This document shows, piece by piece, positions 25,517 through 35,078 of a stretch of 64,000 nt of DNA. Where the stretch lies: positions 124,001-188,000 of the forward strand of contig CAMJTU010000001.1 of the NCBI GenBank assembly GCA_946408825.1, in the 5' to 3' direction. The stretch's first letter is position 1. Every line of letters starts with the position of its first letter. The position numbers and the translations under genes were made by a program. Origin of the DNA: an uncultured Planctomycetaceae bacterium (lineage in GTDB: Bacteria > Planctomycetota > Planctomycetia > Pirellulales > Thermoguttaceae). The notes under the pieces are model-generated. The model worked only from the letters and a program-made list of their open reading frames with translations. It searched no databases and was not told where the DNA came from.

Positions 25517-26536
25517 TTACGTCACGAGATAAACGGAATACCCGATCTGACCGAGGAGCAGGAGCGCGCCTTCGACGCGGCCTATTTTTCGGCCTGTCAG
25601 ACAGAAATACGCGGCGATCGCGACGGCGGCTAGCATGACGGGAAGATCGATATGCGCCGTTTGCGGCTTGACGCCGAGTCCGGCGGGGAGAACGGCGAGC
25701 GTGCCGCCTAGAACTAGCATGAGATTGCACGCGTTGCTCCCGACGACGTTGCCGACCGCGACGTCGACCTGGTTGCGCATCGTCGCTATCGCGCTGACCG
25801 TAAGCTCTGGGAGCGACGTCCCGAGCGCGACGAGCGTCAGCCCGATGACAAGCTCGCTCACCCCGAGCGTCCGCGCGATCGAGACCGCCCCGTCGACGAA
25901 CCCGCGCGCGCCGACGACTAAAAGCGCCAGCCCGAAAACCGTCTGCGCGATCGCCAAGAGCCAGTTGACGCGCGCCGCGTGCGGCTTTTTCGCGCATTCC
26001 GACGATTCGTCGGGTTTCTCCTGCGCCGACGTTTCCGCCGCTCGCGCCGACCGTATCGTAAAGAACTCGTAGACGACGAAGAAGAAGAGGAGCGCAAATC
26101 CGAACCATTGCGGAAGGAAGAACCCGCCGTCTTTGTCGAGACTCAGCCGCGCGACGAGGAACGTCGCGATGGAGAGCGCGATAACGACGGGAAGGTCGCG
26201 CTTTAAAATGTCGCTCGAGGTCGCGAGCGGCTTGATGAGCGCGCAGACGCCGAGGATCAGCAGAATATTGCAAATATTGCTGCCGACGACGTTTCCAAGC
26301 GCGACGTCCGCAATCGACGGGTCGCCGCGCAGCGCGGCGGAGAAGGAGACCGCCATCTCAGGCGCGCTCGTACAGAGCGCGACGATCGTGAGCCCGACGA
26401 CGAGCGGCGAAATGCGAAAACCGAGCGCGATTTTCGTCGCGCCGCGCACAAGCAGCTCGCCGCCTCCGACGAGCGCGAGCCCGCCGATTACGACGGCGAG
26501 CGTCGCAAATAAAGGATTCGTTAAAAGGTCTGTCAT
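25517..26536 (-). CDS. Calcium/sodium antiporter (CaCA family, YrbG-like)
   Basis: This inner-membrane cation exchanger is 339 aa with about ten helices in two inverted halves. The alpha repeats are plain: TSAPEMAVSFSAAL with ALGNVVGSNICN (about residues 57-92), and GTSLPELTVS with AVGNVVGSNACN in the second half. The acidic residues of both (Glu in APEM and LPEL) are the ion ligands. A charged cytoplasmic loop near 160-190 separates the halves. Its start lies 15 bp behind the stop of the GH2 gene on the same strand, so they probably share a transcript, though a functional link is not obvious. Confidence 0.93.
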   Translation of the reverse strand: MTDLLTNPLFATLAVVIGGLALVGGGELLVRGATKIALGFRISPLVVGLTIVALCTSAPEMAVSFSAALRGDPSIADVALGNVVGSNICNILLILGVCALIKPLATSSDILKRDLPVVIALSIATFLVARLSLDKDGGFFLPQWFGFALLFFFVVYEFFTIRSARAAETSAQEKPDESSECAKKPHAARVNWLLAIAQTVFGLALLVVGARGFVDGAVSIARTLGVSELVIGLTLVALGTSLPELTVSAIATMRNQVDVAVGNVVGSNACNLMLVLGGTLAVLPAGLGVKPQTAHIDLPVMLAAVAIAAYFCLTGRKIGRVEGALLLLGQIGYSVYLVT

Positions 26537-26551
26537 CTCTGCTGCGTCGGC

Positions 26552-29500
26552 TTATTTCTGACTCATCTCCGAATCGACGAGAAGTCCTCGGTATTCGTTG
26601 ACCGTGAACCATCGGCGGCTCGAATCGCCGAGCGATTTGACGCTGATTGTCGTTCGTTCCGCGTTTGCGTCAAGGCGGTCGCTCGCGACTTCCAGCCGGA
26701 ACGTCCCAAAGAAATCGGGGCCCGGGCGGTTGACGCGCCCGAGCTCAAAGCGGAGCGTCGCCTTTCCGTCTTCCGATTTCCATTCGACGCTTTCGCCGAC
26801 CGCGAGGTCTTCGCGCTCCGGAAGGTCGAACTTGATCTGTTCGCCGCCGTCGACCGTCATGAGGAACCCGTCGGTCTTCGACTCGCTCCAGTATCCCAGC
26901 GCGCCGACGAACTCAAACGCCGTCGTCTCCCCGTCGAGCGCGCGCGGCGCCGTCTGCCAGACGAGTTCGCCGTCGAGGTCGTTCTGTCGACACGACGAAT
27001 AGAGAACCCCGTCTTCGTAGAGCGTCAGCCACGCCTGAGGCGGTTCCGCGACGACCTTGAGCATCCGATCGAAGCCCCAAACGACGCCGTCGGGAATCGC
27101 GTACTTCTTAACGCGGAGCGTCTTCGTTTCGCTCTTCGGGTTGAACGCGTCGCTCTTGGCGTATTTCAAGAGCGCGTCGAGGAGCGCGTTCGACTCGGGA
27201 ACGTTCTGCGTCAGATCGAGCGCGAAGGAGGCGAGGATTTTCGCGTCGCCGAACTTCGTCTGGCCGAGATAGAGATAGTAGCTGTCGCGACCTTCGCCGA
27301 CGAAGAGCGGCTCGTAAGCGTCGCCGAGCGGCTGGTTCTTGAGGTCGGGCGCGCCGACGCGGACAAGGCGGAACCAGAGTTCGTCCATAACGGCGGAATT
27401 CGGGTATCCGTTGAACGCGGGCGAATCCGCGATCGCGGCGCCGACCTGCGTCCCGAGCGCCCACCAGCCCAACGAGACGTTCGGACGGTCCGACGCGCAG
27501 GAGATCACGACGAGTTTGCGCCCCGTCTCGACGCCGACCGCGTAGGCGGGGTCTTCCGGCGTGACGATCCAGACGTCGTCGTTTTCAGACGCTTGGCTCG
27601 GGTCGCCGGGGATCGGCTTCACGCCGTCGTAAATCTCTTGGAACGCGGCGAGAAGCGACGGGGAGACCGCGAAGCCGTCGAGACTCGGCTTGTCGCGCTT
27701 CGGGAAATACCAGTATTCCCACGAGTTGACGATCGGCGTTCCTTCGAGCGCGACCGTGAAATCGAGCGCGGCGGCTTCGTCGAGAACGCCGTCGGGAACC
27801 GTCAGATCGAAGGATTTAAGAACGCCGGCGAAGCCTTGCGGGATTTCGTTCGTCTTGATTTCGCCCTGCGTCAAAACTTTCGCGCCGTCTTTCGTAGCGA
27901 ATTTCCACGTCAGCGTTCCCGCGGGAATTGCAGTCGCGTCGTAATGCGAGAGTTTCACGTCGACGTGGACGTCCGTTCCCGGCGTAAGGATCGGCGCGGC
28001 GAGGTTCGTTTCGGTTAGCAGCGCGGTCGGTCCGTTGAAGCGATAGAATTCTTCCGGCTGGATCCCGTTCGGACGCGGGTTCCAGAAGGAATCGAGATAC
28101 CCTTGCGCGGCGACGCAGTCTCCCTGCGGAATCGACGCGTCGACGAGCGACCAGAAGATATAGCCGTCGCACTTCGGGTCGCGACGCGCCGATTCGAGCC
28201 CGCGCTTCTGATAGATCCCCTGCAGCTTTTCGGCGGCGGCGAGGCAGTTAGCGCCCCACGTTTCGTCGAGTCCGAGGCGTTCGAGCTTCTCGCGCCATTT
28301 CGCGACGCTCACGGGCGAGACGCGGATTCCGGTGAATTTCGGCTCGAGGCGCGGATCCATCTTGATCGCGAGGTTCAGATATTCGTGCGCGACGAAGGGC
28401 GCGGTCAGCGCGTCGTGGTCGCCTGGCGTCCACGGGTTGATGATCGACGCGCCGCTCGTTCCGTTCGTAACGAAATCGCTGTTGACTTCCGGTCGGTTGC
28501 CGACTCCGCCGTCTTGATGAATTACAAGTCGGTCCGGGTCGTACTTCTTAACCCACTGATACATCTCCTGATCGAGCGGTTCGCCGAGGAATCCTTCGTT
28601 GCCGTAAGAATAGGTCGCGAAAGAGACGTAGCGGCGATTCGTTCGGAACGACTCGAACATTTCGCGCTTCGGGTTGAACTCGAAACCCTCGCACGGAACG
28701 TCGTGATAATAGGGCAGCTCCGGCTGGAGCAGCAGTCCGAGTTCGTCCGCCGCCTCGAAATATTCCGGCAACGGGCTGTGCGTGTGGAACCGCATGTAGT
28801 TGAAGCCCGCGCGCTTATAGAGCGCGATGTGGTCGTGGAACTGCTTGTGATCGCCGAGTTCGAAGAGTTCGATCTGGTCGTAGTTGTGGTCGCCGCCGCC
28901 TCGGAGGAAATACGGCTGCCCGTTCAGGAAGAACTGGTCGCCGACGACCTTAAACTCGCGCACGCCAAAGCGTTCGGTCCAGCCGTGAATCGCGTTCCCG
29001 TTTTCGTCGCGCAGAACGACGTCGGCGAGGTAAAGATTCGGGCTTTCCGGGGTCCAGAGTTTGCAGTCTTTGATCGGGATATTGAAACGGAAGGGAAGAG
29101 CCCCTAACCCCCTATTAGAGAATTCGATTTCGTTGGAACGTGTTTCGGTTCCGACGACTTCGCCGTCGAGCGTTTTGATCGTCACGTCGATCGAGGAGAA
29201 GCCTTCAATCGCGCCGAGTATCCTCCCCATAATGGGAGGGCGCGCGACAGATTCGCACAACTCGCGCTGACCGGGAGAAAGTTCGTCTTCGTAATTGGGC
29301 GCGGCTTTTCCGTCTTCGGTCGTGTATTTGACGTAAACGCGGACGTCGGCGGATTTGGAGTGGACGAAACCGCGCGCCCAGACGTCGTCGACGTAAACGT
29401 CGGGCGTCGCTTCCAGTTCGACGTTGCGATAGAACCCGCCGAAGCGTTCCGTGTCGGCGGGGAGCCCGACGCGGTGCGGGACGTCGTTGCGGACGAGCGC

Positions 29501-30073
29501 GATGATCTCGGTCTTTTCGCCCGGTTTGACGAGCGACGTCACGTCGTATTTGCGCGCGCCGCAGTATGTGTCGACGTACGCCGCGCGCTCGCTGTTGACC
29601 CAGATATACGCGTTCGCGCCGACCCCGCCGATCTTGAGCCAGACGCGTTTGCCTTCCCAACTTGCGGGAATATCGACTTCCTTATGATAAAGCGCGTGCC
29701 CGACGTAACGGTTCCGAAGGTCCCAGTCGCCTTTGTCCCAGACCGGATCCCACGGACGGCTCGGGCCCGGCTCGCCGACGCCCTGCGCCTCCCAGACGCC
29801 CGGAACTCTGATCTTGCGCGCTTCCGACCAGTTGTAGCTAAAATTGCCCCAAACGCCGTGCCCGACCCCGAGTCGGTAAGCGATCGCGTTGTCGGTTTTG
29901 AAATCCCATTCCCCGGAGATATCGAGGACGTCGGCGAGTTCCGAGCGTACGATCGGGTTGACGACCGCAAAGCGCTCTTCCGCGCCCCAGTCGCGACCAA
30001 ACGCGACCGACGAAATCAGCGCCGACACGAACGTCAGCGCGATAATAAGAGACTGCGAAGTTGATCTTTTCAT
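26552..30073 (-). CDS. Secreted glycoside hydrolase family 2 enzyme (beta-galactosidase-like)
   Basis: This exported glycosidase is 1173 aa. AAAAGGA precedes the ATG, and a signal peptide runs to about residue 26 (SSVAFG). The order is as in GH2: a sugar-binding jelly-roll domain (about 50-235, with WVNSERAAYVDTY and ERFGGFYRNVELEA), an Ig-like domain, then the TIM barrel from about 390 (FLRGGGDHNYDQ, FNYMRFHTHSPLPEYFEAADELGLL). The acid/base Glu is in SYGNEGF. The likely nucleophile is the Glu of FVAHEYLN. Long beta-rich C-terminal domains follow. The substrate could be a beta-galactoside or a related beta-linked sugar. It is co-directional with the Ca/Na antiporter gene 15 bp downstream. 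Confidence 0.88.
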   Translation of the reverse strand: MKRSTSQSLIIALTFVSALISSVAFGRDWGAEERFAVVNPIVRSELADVLDISGEWDFKTDNAIAYRLGVGHGVWGNFSYNWSEARKIRVPGVWEAQGVGEPGPSRPWDPVWDKGDWDLRNRYVGHALYHKEVDIPASWEGKRVWLKIGGVGANAYIWVNSERAAYVDTYCGARKYDVTSLVKPGEKTEIIALVRNDVPHRVGLPADTERFGGFYRNVELEATPDVYVDDVWARGFVHSKSADVRVYVKYTTEDGKAAPNYEDELSPGQRELCESVARPPIMGRILGAIEGFSSIDVTIKTLDGEVVGTETRSNEIEFSNRGLGALPFRFNIPIKDCKLWTPESPNLYLADVVLRDENGNAIHGWTERFGVREFKVVGDQFFLNGQPYFLRGGGDHNYDQIELFELGDHKQFHDHIALYKRAGFNYMRFHTHSPLPEYFEAADELGLLLQPELPYYHDVPCEGFEFNPKREMFESFRTNRRYVSFATYSYGNEGFLGEPLDQEMYQWVKKYDPDRLVIHQDGGVGNRPEVNSDFVTNGTSGASIINPWTPGDHDALTAPFVAHEYLNLAIKMDPRLEPKFTGIRVSPVSVAKWREKLERLGLDETWGANCLAAAEKLQGIYQKRGLESARRDPKCDGYIFWSLVDASIPQGDCVAAQGYLDSFWNPRPNGIQPEEFYRFNGPTALLTETNLAAPILTPGTDVHVDVKLSHYDATAIPAGTLTWKFATKDGAKVLTQGEIKTNEIPQGFAGVLKSFDLTVPDGVLDEAAALDFTVALEGTPIVNSWEYWYFPKRDKPSLDGFAVSPSLLAAFQEIYDGVKPIPGDPSQASENDDVWIVTPEDPAYAVGVETGRKLVVISCASDRPNVSLGWWALGTQVGAAIADSPAFNGYPNSAVMDELWFRLVRVGAPDLKNQPLGDAYEPLFVGEGRDSYYLYLGQTKFGDAKILASFALDLTQNVPESNALLDALLKYAKSDAFNPKSETKTLRVKKYAIPDGVVWGFDRMLKVVAEPPQAWLTLYEDGVLYSSCRQNDLDGELVWQTAPRALDGETTAFEFVGALGYWSESKTDGFLMTVDGGEQIKFDLPEREDLAVGESVEWKSEDGKATLRFELGRVNRPGPDFFGTFRLEVASDRLDANAERTTISVKSLGDSSRRWFTVNEYRGLLVDSEMSQK

Positions 30074-30434
30074 ATTGCGTCCTTTTCAGTGGGAACGGTT
30101 CCGAGGCGACTCTCCCGCCGTCGTCGCGAGAGAAACGACGCGCGAAATACGCGAATCCGCCGTTCTATTTGTTATATCCGCCAGACTTTCGCCTCGCAAG
30201 ACGCCTCCCCGTTTTCCGCGATTTTCTGGCGTTTGATTTCTAACGACGCCCGCGTCAAGACGTTCGACGCTAATTCGAACGCGATCGACAGAATTAAAAG
30301 CGGCGACAGACTCGACCGCGCAGACTAACCGTGAAAGAGTACGTTATTACAGAAAAAACGCCGCGGGAGGCCGCCGCGGCGCATACATAGAAACGCGCTA
30401 GAAGTTTGCAATTAGCGGCTTATGAGACTTATCG
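30074..30434. other. 361-bp intergenic region between GH2 and the glycerophosphodiesterase gene
   Basis: No gene was found. It contains the terminator of the glycerophosphodiesterase gene (30353-30381) and must hold the promoter of the GH2 operon, for which no clear hexamer pair was seen. Confidence 0.5.
30353..30381 (-). terminator. Intrinsic terminator of the glycerophosphodiesterase gene
   Basis: CGCCGCGG (30359-30366) pairs with CCGCGGCG (30374-30381), followed on the minus strand by six T (30358-30353). It is 53 bp past the stop codon. Confidence 0.85.
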
Positions 30435-32306
30435 TCAATACCACGCCTCGCTCAACCAATCTTCCATGACTTCAAGGTCGGTACGTTCGTCCAGCTTTGC
30501 TTGGACTTTTTCGGCAAGCGTTATCTCGTCGGTAATGATCGCGTCTACGCTGCCGGTAAGAAAAGCGCGCAATCCTTTTTCGGTGTTGACCGTCCAGGCG
30601 ATCGCCTGTTTTCCGGCTTGATGAATCTGCATAATTCTCGTTTCGGTCGCCATTTCTTCTTCCATAATGAGCAGATCGCACTTCAGCTTGGAAATATCGC
30701 CTAAACCCATGAAGAACAAGGCTCCCGTTTCAAATTCGGGATAGTTCGTCTCCGCATATTTGATAATATCGTAGTTCAGAGAGATAAGAACCACGTCGGA
30801 AACGCAGTCGTGCGCGCGGACGATCGCGACCGTATCGTCGACCATCCGCCGATCGGCGGTAACGCCCTTGAGTTCGATGAAAAGCTTTTCTTTGCCCTTG
30901 ATCGTTTCCAGCATTTCTTCCAGCGTCGCGACGGGAACATTCGCGCCGCCTTTCGCGTCCCGAATCCGAAGCTCCCGAACTTCCGCCAGCGTCATATCCT
31001 TCGGCGCCCTGTTCACGCCGGTCAGCCGCTTGAACGTCTTGTCGTGATTGACGACGTAACGACCGTCTTTTGTCCTCTGTATGTCAATCTCGCTTCCGTA
31101 ACAGCCGTGTTCGATGGCAAGCTTGAGCCCTTCAATGGAGTTTTCCAAAGCCATCGTCCCCCCGGCGCGATGGGCGACGATTTTCACAGGCTCCTCCCGT
31201 TCTATGAGTTGATTATAGAACAGCCCGACGGCGACGGATCCGAGTAAAATCATAACGAACACGACGATCATGGCTTGCAGTTTCCAAGGAAAACGGGACT
31301 TCTTTGGACGCGCTGGCCAAAGCTCCGATTCGCCTCCCGTGAATTCCAGATAATACCTGGTCAGCCGCAGCATGAGATAGGATCCGCAGAGCAGGCTGGT
31401 AATTGAAACGAGATAGCCTCCTACAAGAATCGTCGCCGCGCAGAGGACGCGGTAACTCACGATCGTGAAGTCCGTCTTGGAAAGAGACGATAGTCCGTCG
31501 AGCGCCGAAACGTCAAAAAAGTAACCGTTCGGCAGTTCGCTGCCGCGGGGCGCAAGCCAAAGGTCAGGCAGGGTGCGAAACAGGATGTAGACCGCGCCCT
31601 GAACGAGCGCCAGGATCGCCAGCGTTTTCAGCATCCCCAAAGCAAACCGCTTTCCATTCTTTTTGACGATCGCCGCGGAAGCTTTTCGGGCTTCGGCGGG
31701 ATGCATATCGTCGAGCAAGACTCCATGGAGGATGAATATGGAGCGATAGCCGATCCAGATCAAGACGAGAATCAGCGCCACGTATAACCCGGCGTAGAGG
31801 GGCGTCGACAGAACGACGTCCATGATGAAGTTGGGAATATAGAAGGACTTTGTGAGACTGATGGAGAATCCGATCCCGCACAGCGGCGCCGCGATAAAGA
31901 TATAGAGCAATACCAGAATCCCCGTAGGATTCAGGAAGCGTTTTGCAGGATGGAGTCCTTTCTTAATTTCCCGCCACGTTCGAATCCTCTCGCCTGAAAG
32001 AACGTCGCCGTTCATGTAGATTTGCGCGAATATCTCGACGACGGTATACAAAAGAATCAGCGCAAAGCCGAGGACGAGCAACAGGGGCGTCCGCCAACTC
32101 AGAAACATTGCGCGAAGATCGGCGGAGGTCAACGCTCCGTCTCCGGCTTCGGCGACGCTGTTAAGCAGCGTCATTAGGATTCCCGCTGGAACAACCATCA
32201 TAAGCGAAGCGAGAATCTGAAAGCCCCATATCTCGGGCAGCGTCTCCAGCGCCAGTTTCCGAAAGCTGATTCTCTTTTGCTCGGTCTTGATATTCTCTTG
32301 CTTCAT
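30435..32306 (-). CDS. Glycerophosphodiester phosphodiesterase with N-terminal membrane domain
   Basis: This 623-aa enzyme is predicted to cleave glycerophosphodiesters to glycerol 3-phosphate and an alcohol. Residues 1-375 form a membrane domain with about seven or eight helices of the kind fused to GDPD in Firmicutes. The catalytic domain starts at about 382: KIVAHRAGGTMALENS with the His-Arg and Glu-Asn, then GSEIDIQRTKDG with Glu and Asp, and VVNHDKTFKRLTG with the second His. The end, TVNTEKGLRAFLTGSVDAIITDE, is also typical. No good ribosome binding site precedes the ATG. The codon use is less GAC/GTC/GCG-biased than in neighbours, and the architecture is unusual for planctomycetes, so transfer from a gut Firmicute is likely but unproven. 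Confidence 0.9.
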   Translation of the reverse strand: MKQENIKTEQKRISFRKLALETLPEIWGFQILASLMMVVPAGILMTLLNSVAEAGDGALTSADLRAMFLSWRTPLLLVLGFALILLYTVVEIFAQIYMNGDVLSGERIRTWREIKKGLHPAKRFLNPTGILVLLYIFIAAPLCGIGFSISLTKSFYIPNFIMDVVLSTPLYAGLYVALILVLIWIGYRSIFILHGVLLDDMHPAEARKASAAIVKKNGKRFALGMLKTLAILALVQGAVYILFRTLPDLWLAPRGSELPNGYFFDVSALDGLSSLSKTDFTIVSYRVLCAATILVGGYLVSITSLLCGSYLMLRLTRYYLEFTGGESELWPARPKKSRFPWKLQAMIVVFVMILLGSVAVGLFYNQLIEREEPVKIVAHRAGGTMALENSIEGLKLAIEHGCYGSEIDIQRTKDGRYVVNHDKTFKRLTGVNRAPKDMTLAEVRELRIRDAKGGANVPVATLEEMLETIKGKEKLFIELKGVTADRRMVDDTVAIVRAHDCVSDVVLISLNYDIIKYAETNYPEFETGALFFMGLGDISKLKCDLLIMEEEMATETRIMQIHQAGKQAIAWTVNTEKGLRAFLTGSVDAIITDEITLAEKVQAKLDERTDLEVMEDWLSEAWY

Positions 32307-32599
32307 AGCGTCGTCGTTTCTTGCGCAAGCGAGTCGATCCGAACGTCGCGGAGAAGCTCGCCCATTTTCCGAGGAGAATCCGTCGTTCCCCGTTTGATTC
32401 GTTCATTCGGCGCGCCAAACGAGCGGCGCGTCGAATCGCCCCTTTGTTATATCCCGACGACGTCCTCGCGCAAGCTGTCTTCTCTTTTTCGAGGTTGCGA
32501 AATCTGTAGCGCCGACCGAAAAGGCGGACTTACGCCTGGTCGAGCGTATACGATCAGCCTGGCGCCGCGTTGGGACGACGTCGACTTGTCAGATCGTCG

Positions 32600-34696
32600 T
32601 CATTCTTCGCCTATTAAGAACTTAAGCGTCGTTTCCGGGACGTTTTCGAGGAGCGTTTCCCGGTCGCCCTCGACAGCGGCGCTGCGCGTGAGGGAGGCTG
32701 AAATAGCGCGACCTTTCACTTGGGCGCGCGGAATTTCGACGACTTCGATACCGTATTGGGGCATGATTTCCTTTGCCAGATCGTTATAGAATTGCATCTT
32801 CGGGTTATGGCGTTCGTCTCCTACGAACCGTCGCGTAATATTGAGCCGTTTTGCAATCGGTTTAGCAAAGATAAGGACGTCTGCGAGGGAACTTTCGCGC
32901 ATGCTAGAAGGTTCAATCTGGATGAAATACGCTCGAAACATGTTTCGCGACGCTTGGAACGGACCGGCTGGGAATATTTTGACGTTCGGAAGATCGCGAG
33001 TTCCCTCGACCGCCATGGCTAACCGTTCCGCATAGCTAAACTCTCCAAACTCGTCTTCAATCAGGAGTACGATCAGCCGATCCACTTGCTTCGAAGCTGT
33101 TTCGACGAGATAGCGATGTCCAAGCGTGAACGGATTGGCATGCATTCCAACGGCGCCGGTCGTTTCGTTCGGCGACGCTTGAAAACCGTCAAAATGAACG
33201 TCTAGGTAGAGTGTTTTGACGGCGAGCTCGCTGGAGAGCATCGTTCTATTTTCATTCTTATCGACGCGTTCGGTTAACGCTCCGTCTCGAACCATGCGGT
33301 CAAAGAGTTCGTCGGCGTAGATCTTATTAACCTTATGATTGCAGTGCATCGGGTGTTCGAGAAGCCAACCCGTCGGCACGTCGTTTTGATCGAGAATTTC
33401 GGTCAAATCGATCGATTCCGCAGCGTCGAAGATGCGATTATCCAAATTGAAAACGACGACGTCCCCCGGCTTCATCGGCGTCGACGTGATATGAATGATT
33501 TCTTGATAAGGCGATTCTTCATAGCAGCCGCAATTAACGACTTTGCACGAGTATCCCTCGCGATTTAACCGTTCCTGAAGGAAACTTTCAACGGTGTGTC
33601 GATCCTCTACATAGTTGCCGATGATGAGACAAGGACCGAAAAACCAGATCGTGCGATCCGCCTCTGTCGGCTGTCCGATTGTTACGCGTTCGCCGTTGAC
33701 GACGTTCAGATAACGGCTTTTAACGTCCTTCAGACGACTATAGACGTTGTTGGTCTCAATGCGGAATGAAAACCTCCCGACCTCCGCCGCATAACTCTCC
33801 GTATAAAGCTCGCCGTAGAAATCCCGGGCGCAGTCCGGGAAAACATAAGGACGATTGTATCTCGCCTTTAGAGAATCCTTCGACTCTAACTGTTTTTTCC
33901 AGTCGCGCATGCCGTTCCAAAGCCGCCGACGTCCCTCCGTGCTTTCGTCGACGGTATAGTACATGTTATAAATTTTAATTCCGGAATCCGCGAGATTCCT
34001 GACGAGTTCGTCGTAACCGTGTTCAAAACTCAGACGTTCAAACTCCCTGAACGTGTAGACGACGTCGGCAAGGCATACGTCTTCGTCGAGCGCGATGAAC
34101 GTCGCTGCGGCCCCTTGTTTCGTTTCTTCGTCTGCTAAGAGAATCGCGGTTTTCTCATGCTGTAGGCGAGGAACCGCTTCAAAATCGATCGATTCGCATG
34201 GAACTCCGCGTTTTTCGAATTCTTCCGTCCAGCGGTCGACAATCCGCCGCCTTCGGACGTCGCCCTCCGGCGGACGAACGACGCAAACCGTTTTGACGCG
34301 ATCGAGAAGTGGTTTGAGGTAACGGTTTCCTTCCCAAGGATTAGCGTATTCGAGATACAGTAGATCGTCGTTTCGACTGCACATGCCGAGCAGACGACTC
34401 TCCGCGTCGACGACCGGAATCTCGTTGATATTGGGTTTTTCGCGGAATATTTCACGAGCCTTGACGAACTGTTTTCCTTTAAGGAACGTAAAATTTCGGT
34501 TGACGGGAATCGCTCCTTTTCCGGCGCGAAGGATATCCCCGTAGCTGGCGACTCCGGACAATTTACCCCGAACCTCAATGAAAACGATATTGCACGGTTT
34601 CTCACATAACGCTTGCCGGATTAACTCTCGAGCGATCGATTCGGGGTCTTCGTCAAATGCAAGGATTGGAATCTGTTCTCGAGTGTAATAGTCCAT
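32600..34696 (-). CDS. CBS-domain / CitC-like nucleotidyltransferase fusion protein
   Basis: This multidomain protein is about 698 aa. The ATG at 34696 was preferred over an in-frame one at 34774 because the protein then begins at the CBS region. Residues about 5-115 resemble a CBS pair (FIEVRGKLSGVASYGDILR, INEIPVVDAESRLLGMCSRND). The middle (about 120-480) is of unknown fold, with WFFGPCLIIGNYVEDRHTVE and KPGDVVVFNLDNRIF like an SGNH-type alpha/beta domain. From about 500 the C-terminus resembles [citrate lyase] ligase CitC: HANPFTLGHRYLVE holds the nucleotidyltransferase NPFTxGH motif, and ISASLTR the late motif. No citrate lyase genes are near, so it probably adenylylates or cytidylylates another substrate. 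Its composition suggests acquisition from another phylum. Confidence 0.72.
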   Translation of the reverse strand: MDYYTREQIPILAFDEDPESIARELIRQALCEKPCNIVFIEVRGKLSGVASYGDILRAGKGAIPVNRNFTFLKGKQFVKAREIFREKPNINEIPVVDAESRLLGMCSRNDDLLYLEYANPWEGNRYLKPLLDRVKTVCVVRPPEGDVRRRRIVDRWTEEFEKRGVPCESIDFEAVPRLQHEKTAILLADEETKQGAAATFIALDEDVCLADVVYTFREFERLSFEHGYDELVRNLADSGIKIYNMYYTVDESTEGRRRLWNGMRDWKKQLESKDSLKARYNRPYVFPDCARDFYGELYTESYAAEVGRFSFRIETNNVYSRLKDVKSRYLNVVNGERVTIGQPTEADRTIWFFGPCLIIGNYVEDRHTVESFLQERLNREGYSCKVVNCGCYEESPYQEIIHITSTPMKPGDVVVFNLDNRIFDAAESIDLTEILDQNDVPTGWLLEHPMHCNHKVNKIYADELFDRMVRDGALTERVDKNENRTMLSSELAVKTLYLDVHFDGFQASPNETTGAVGMHANPFTLGHRYLVETASKQVDRLIVLLIEDEFGEFSYAERLAMAVEGTRDLPNVKIFPAGPFQASRNMFRAYFIQIEPSSMRESSLADVLIFAKPIAKRLNITRRFVGDERHNPKMQFYNDLAKEIMPQYGIEVVEIPRAQVKGRAISASLTRSAAVEGDRETLLENVPETTLKFLIGEE

Positions 34697-35078
34697 GGCT
34701 TCTTTCTCACGGGATTCGTTTTTATACCGGATTTTGCGACCAAAACCGTATTCGCTTGCTCTTAGCGCGCCCAAGCCGCAACGAACGAATCGAGGGCGCG
34801 TGACGACTTGGGTTTTATCGTCGTTTGAGAGGCGCGAACCTCAGGCGATTATAGCGCTTACTGCGTAAAGACAACCGGTGATATTTATTTTACGCGGCGT
34901 CGGCAAAGAGGGGTCGAGCCGTTCCGAAAATCAGGCGGCTAACTTGAACGACCTTTTCTTATCCCCGCACTGAATTGAAAAACAAAAATTTATTGCAAGG
35001 AATTCAACGACGGCGATAATATAAGCGTTCTCTTCGGGGATGAACGAATCACGGCGCTTTTTACAAGGAGCTTTCAAT
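34697..35078. other. 382-bp divergent intergenic region
   Basis: This gap between the CitC-like gene and the tandem small genes has no ORF of note. It becomes very AT-rich toward the right. A promoter-like pair for the small genes lies at 34993-35020. The promoter of the CitC-like gene was not identified. Confidence 0.5.
34993..35020 (+). promoter_or_regulatory. Probable promoter of the tandem 105-aa genes
   Basis: TTGCAA (34993-34998) and GATAAT (35015-35020) are 16 bp apart, about 60 bp before the first small gene. Confidence 0.5.

Noticed and set aside
32277..32789. 170-codon plus-strand ORF between the two foreign-looking genes
   Set aside because: The Ser/Arg-rich translation has no binding site and overlaps the 3' end of the CitC-like gene.
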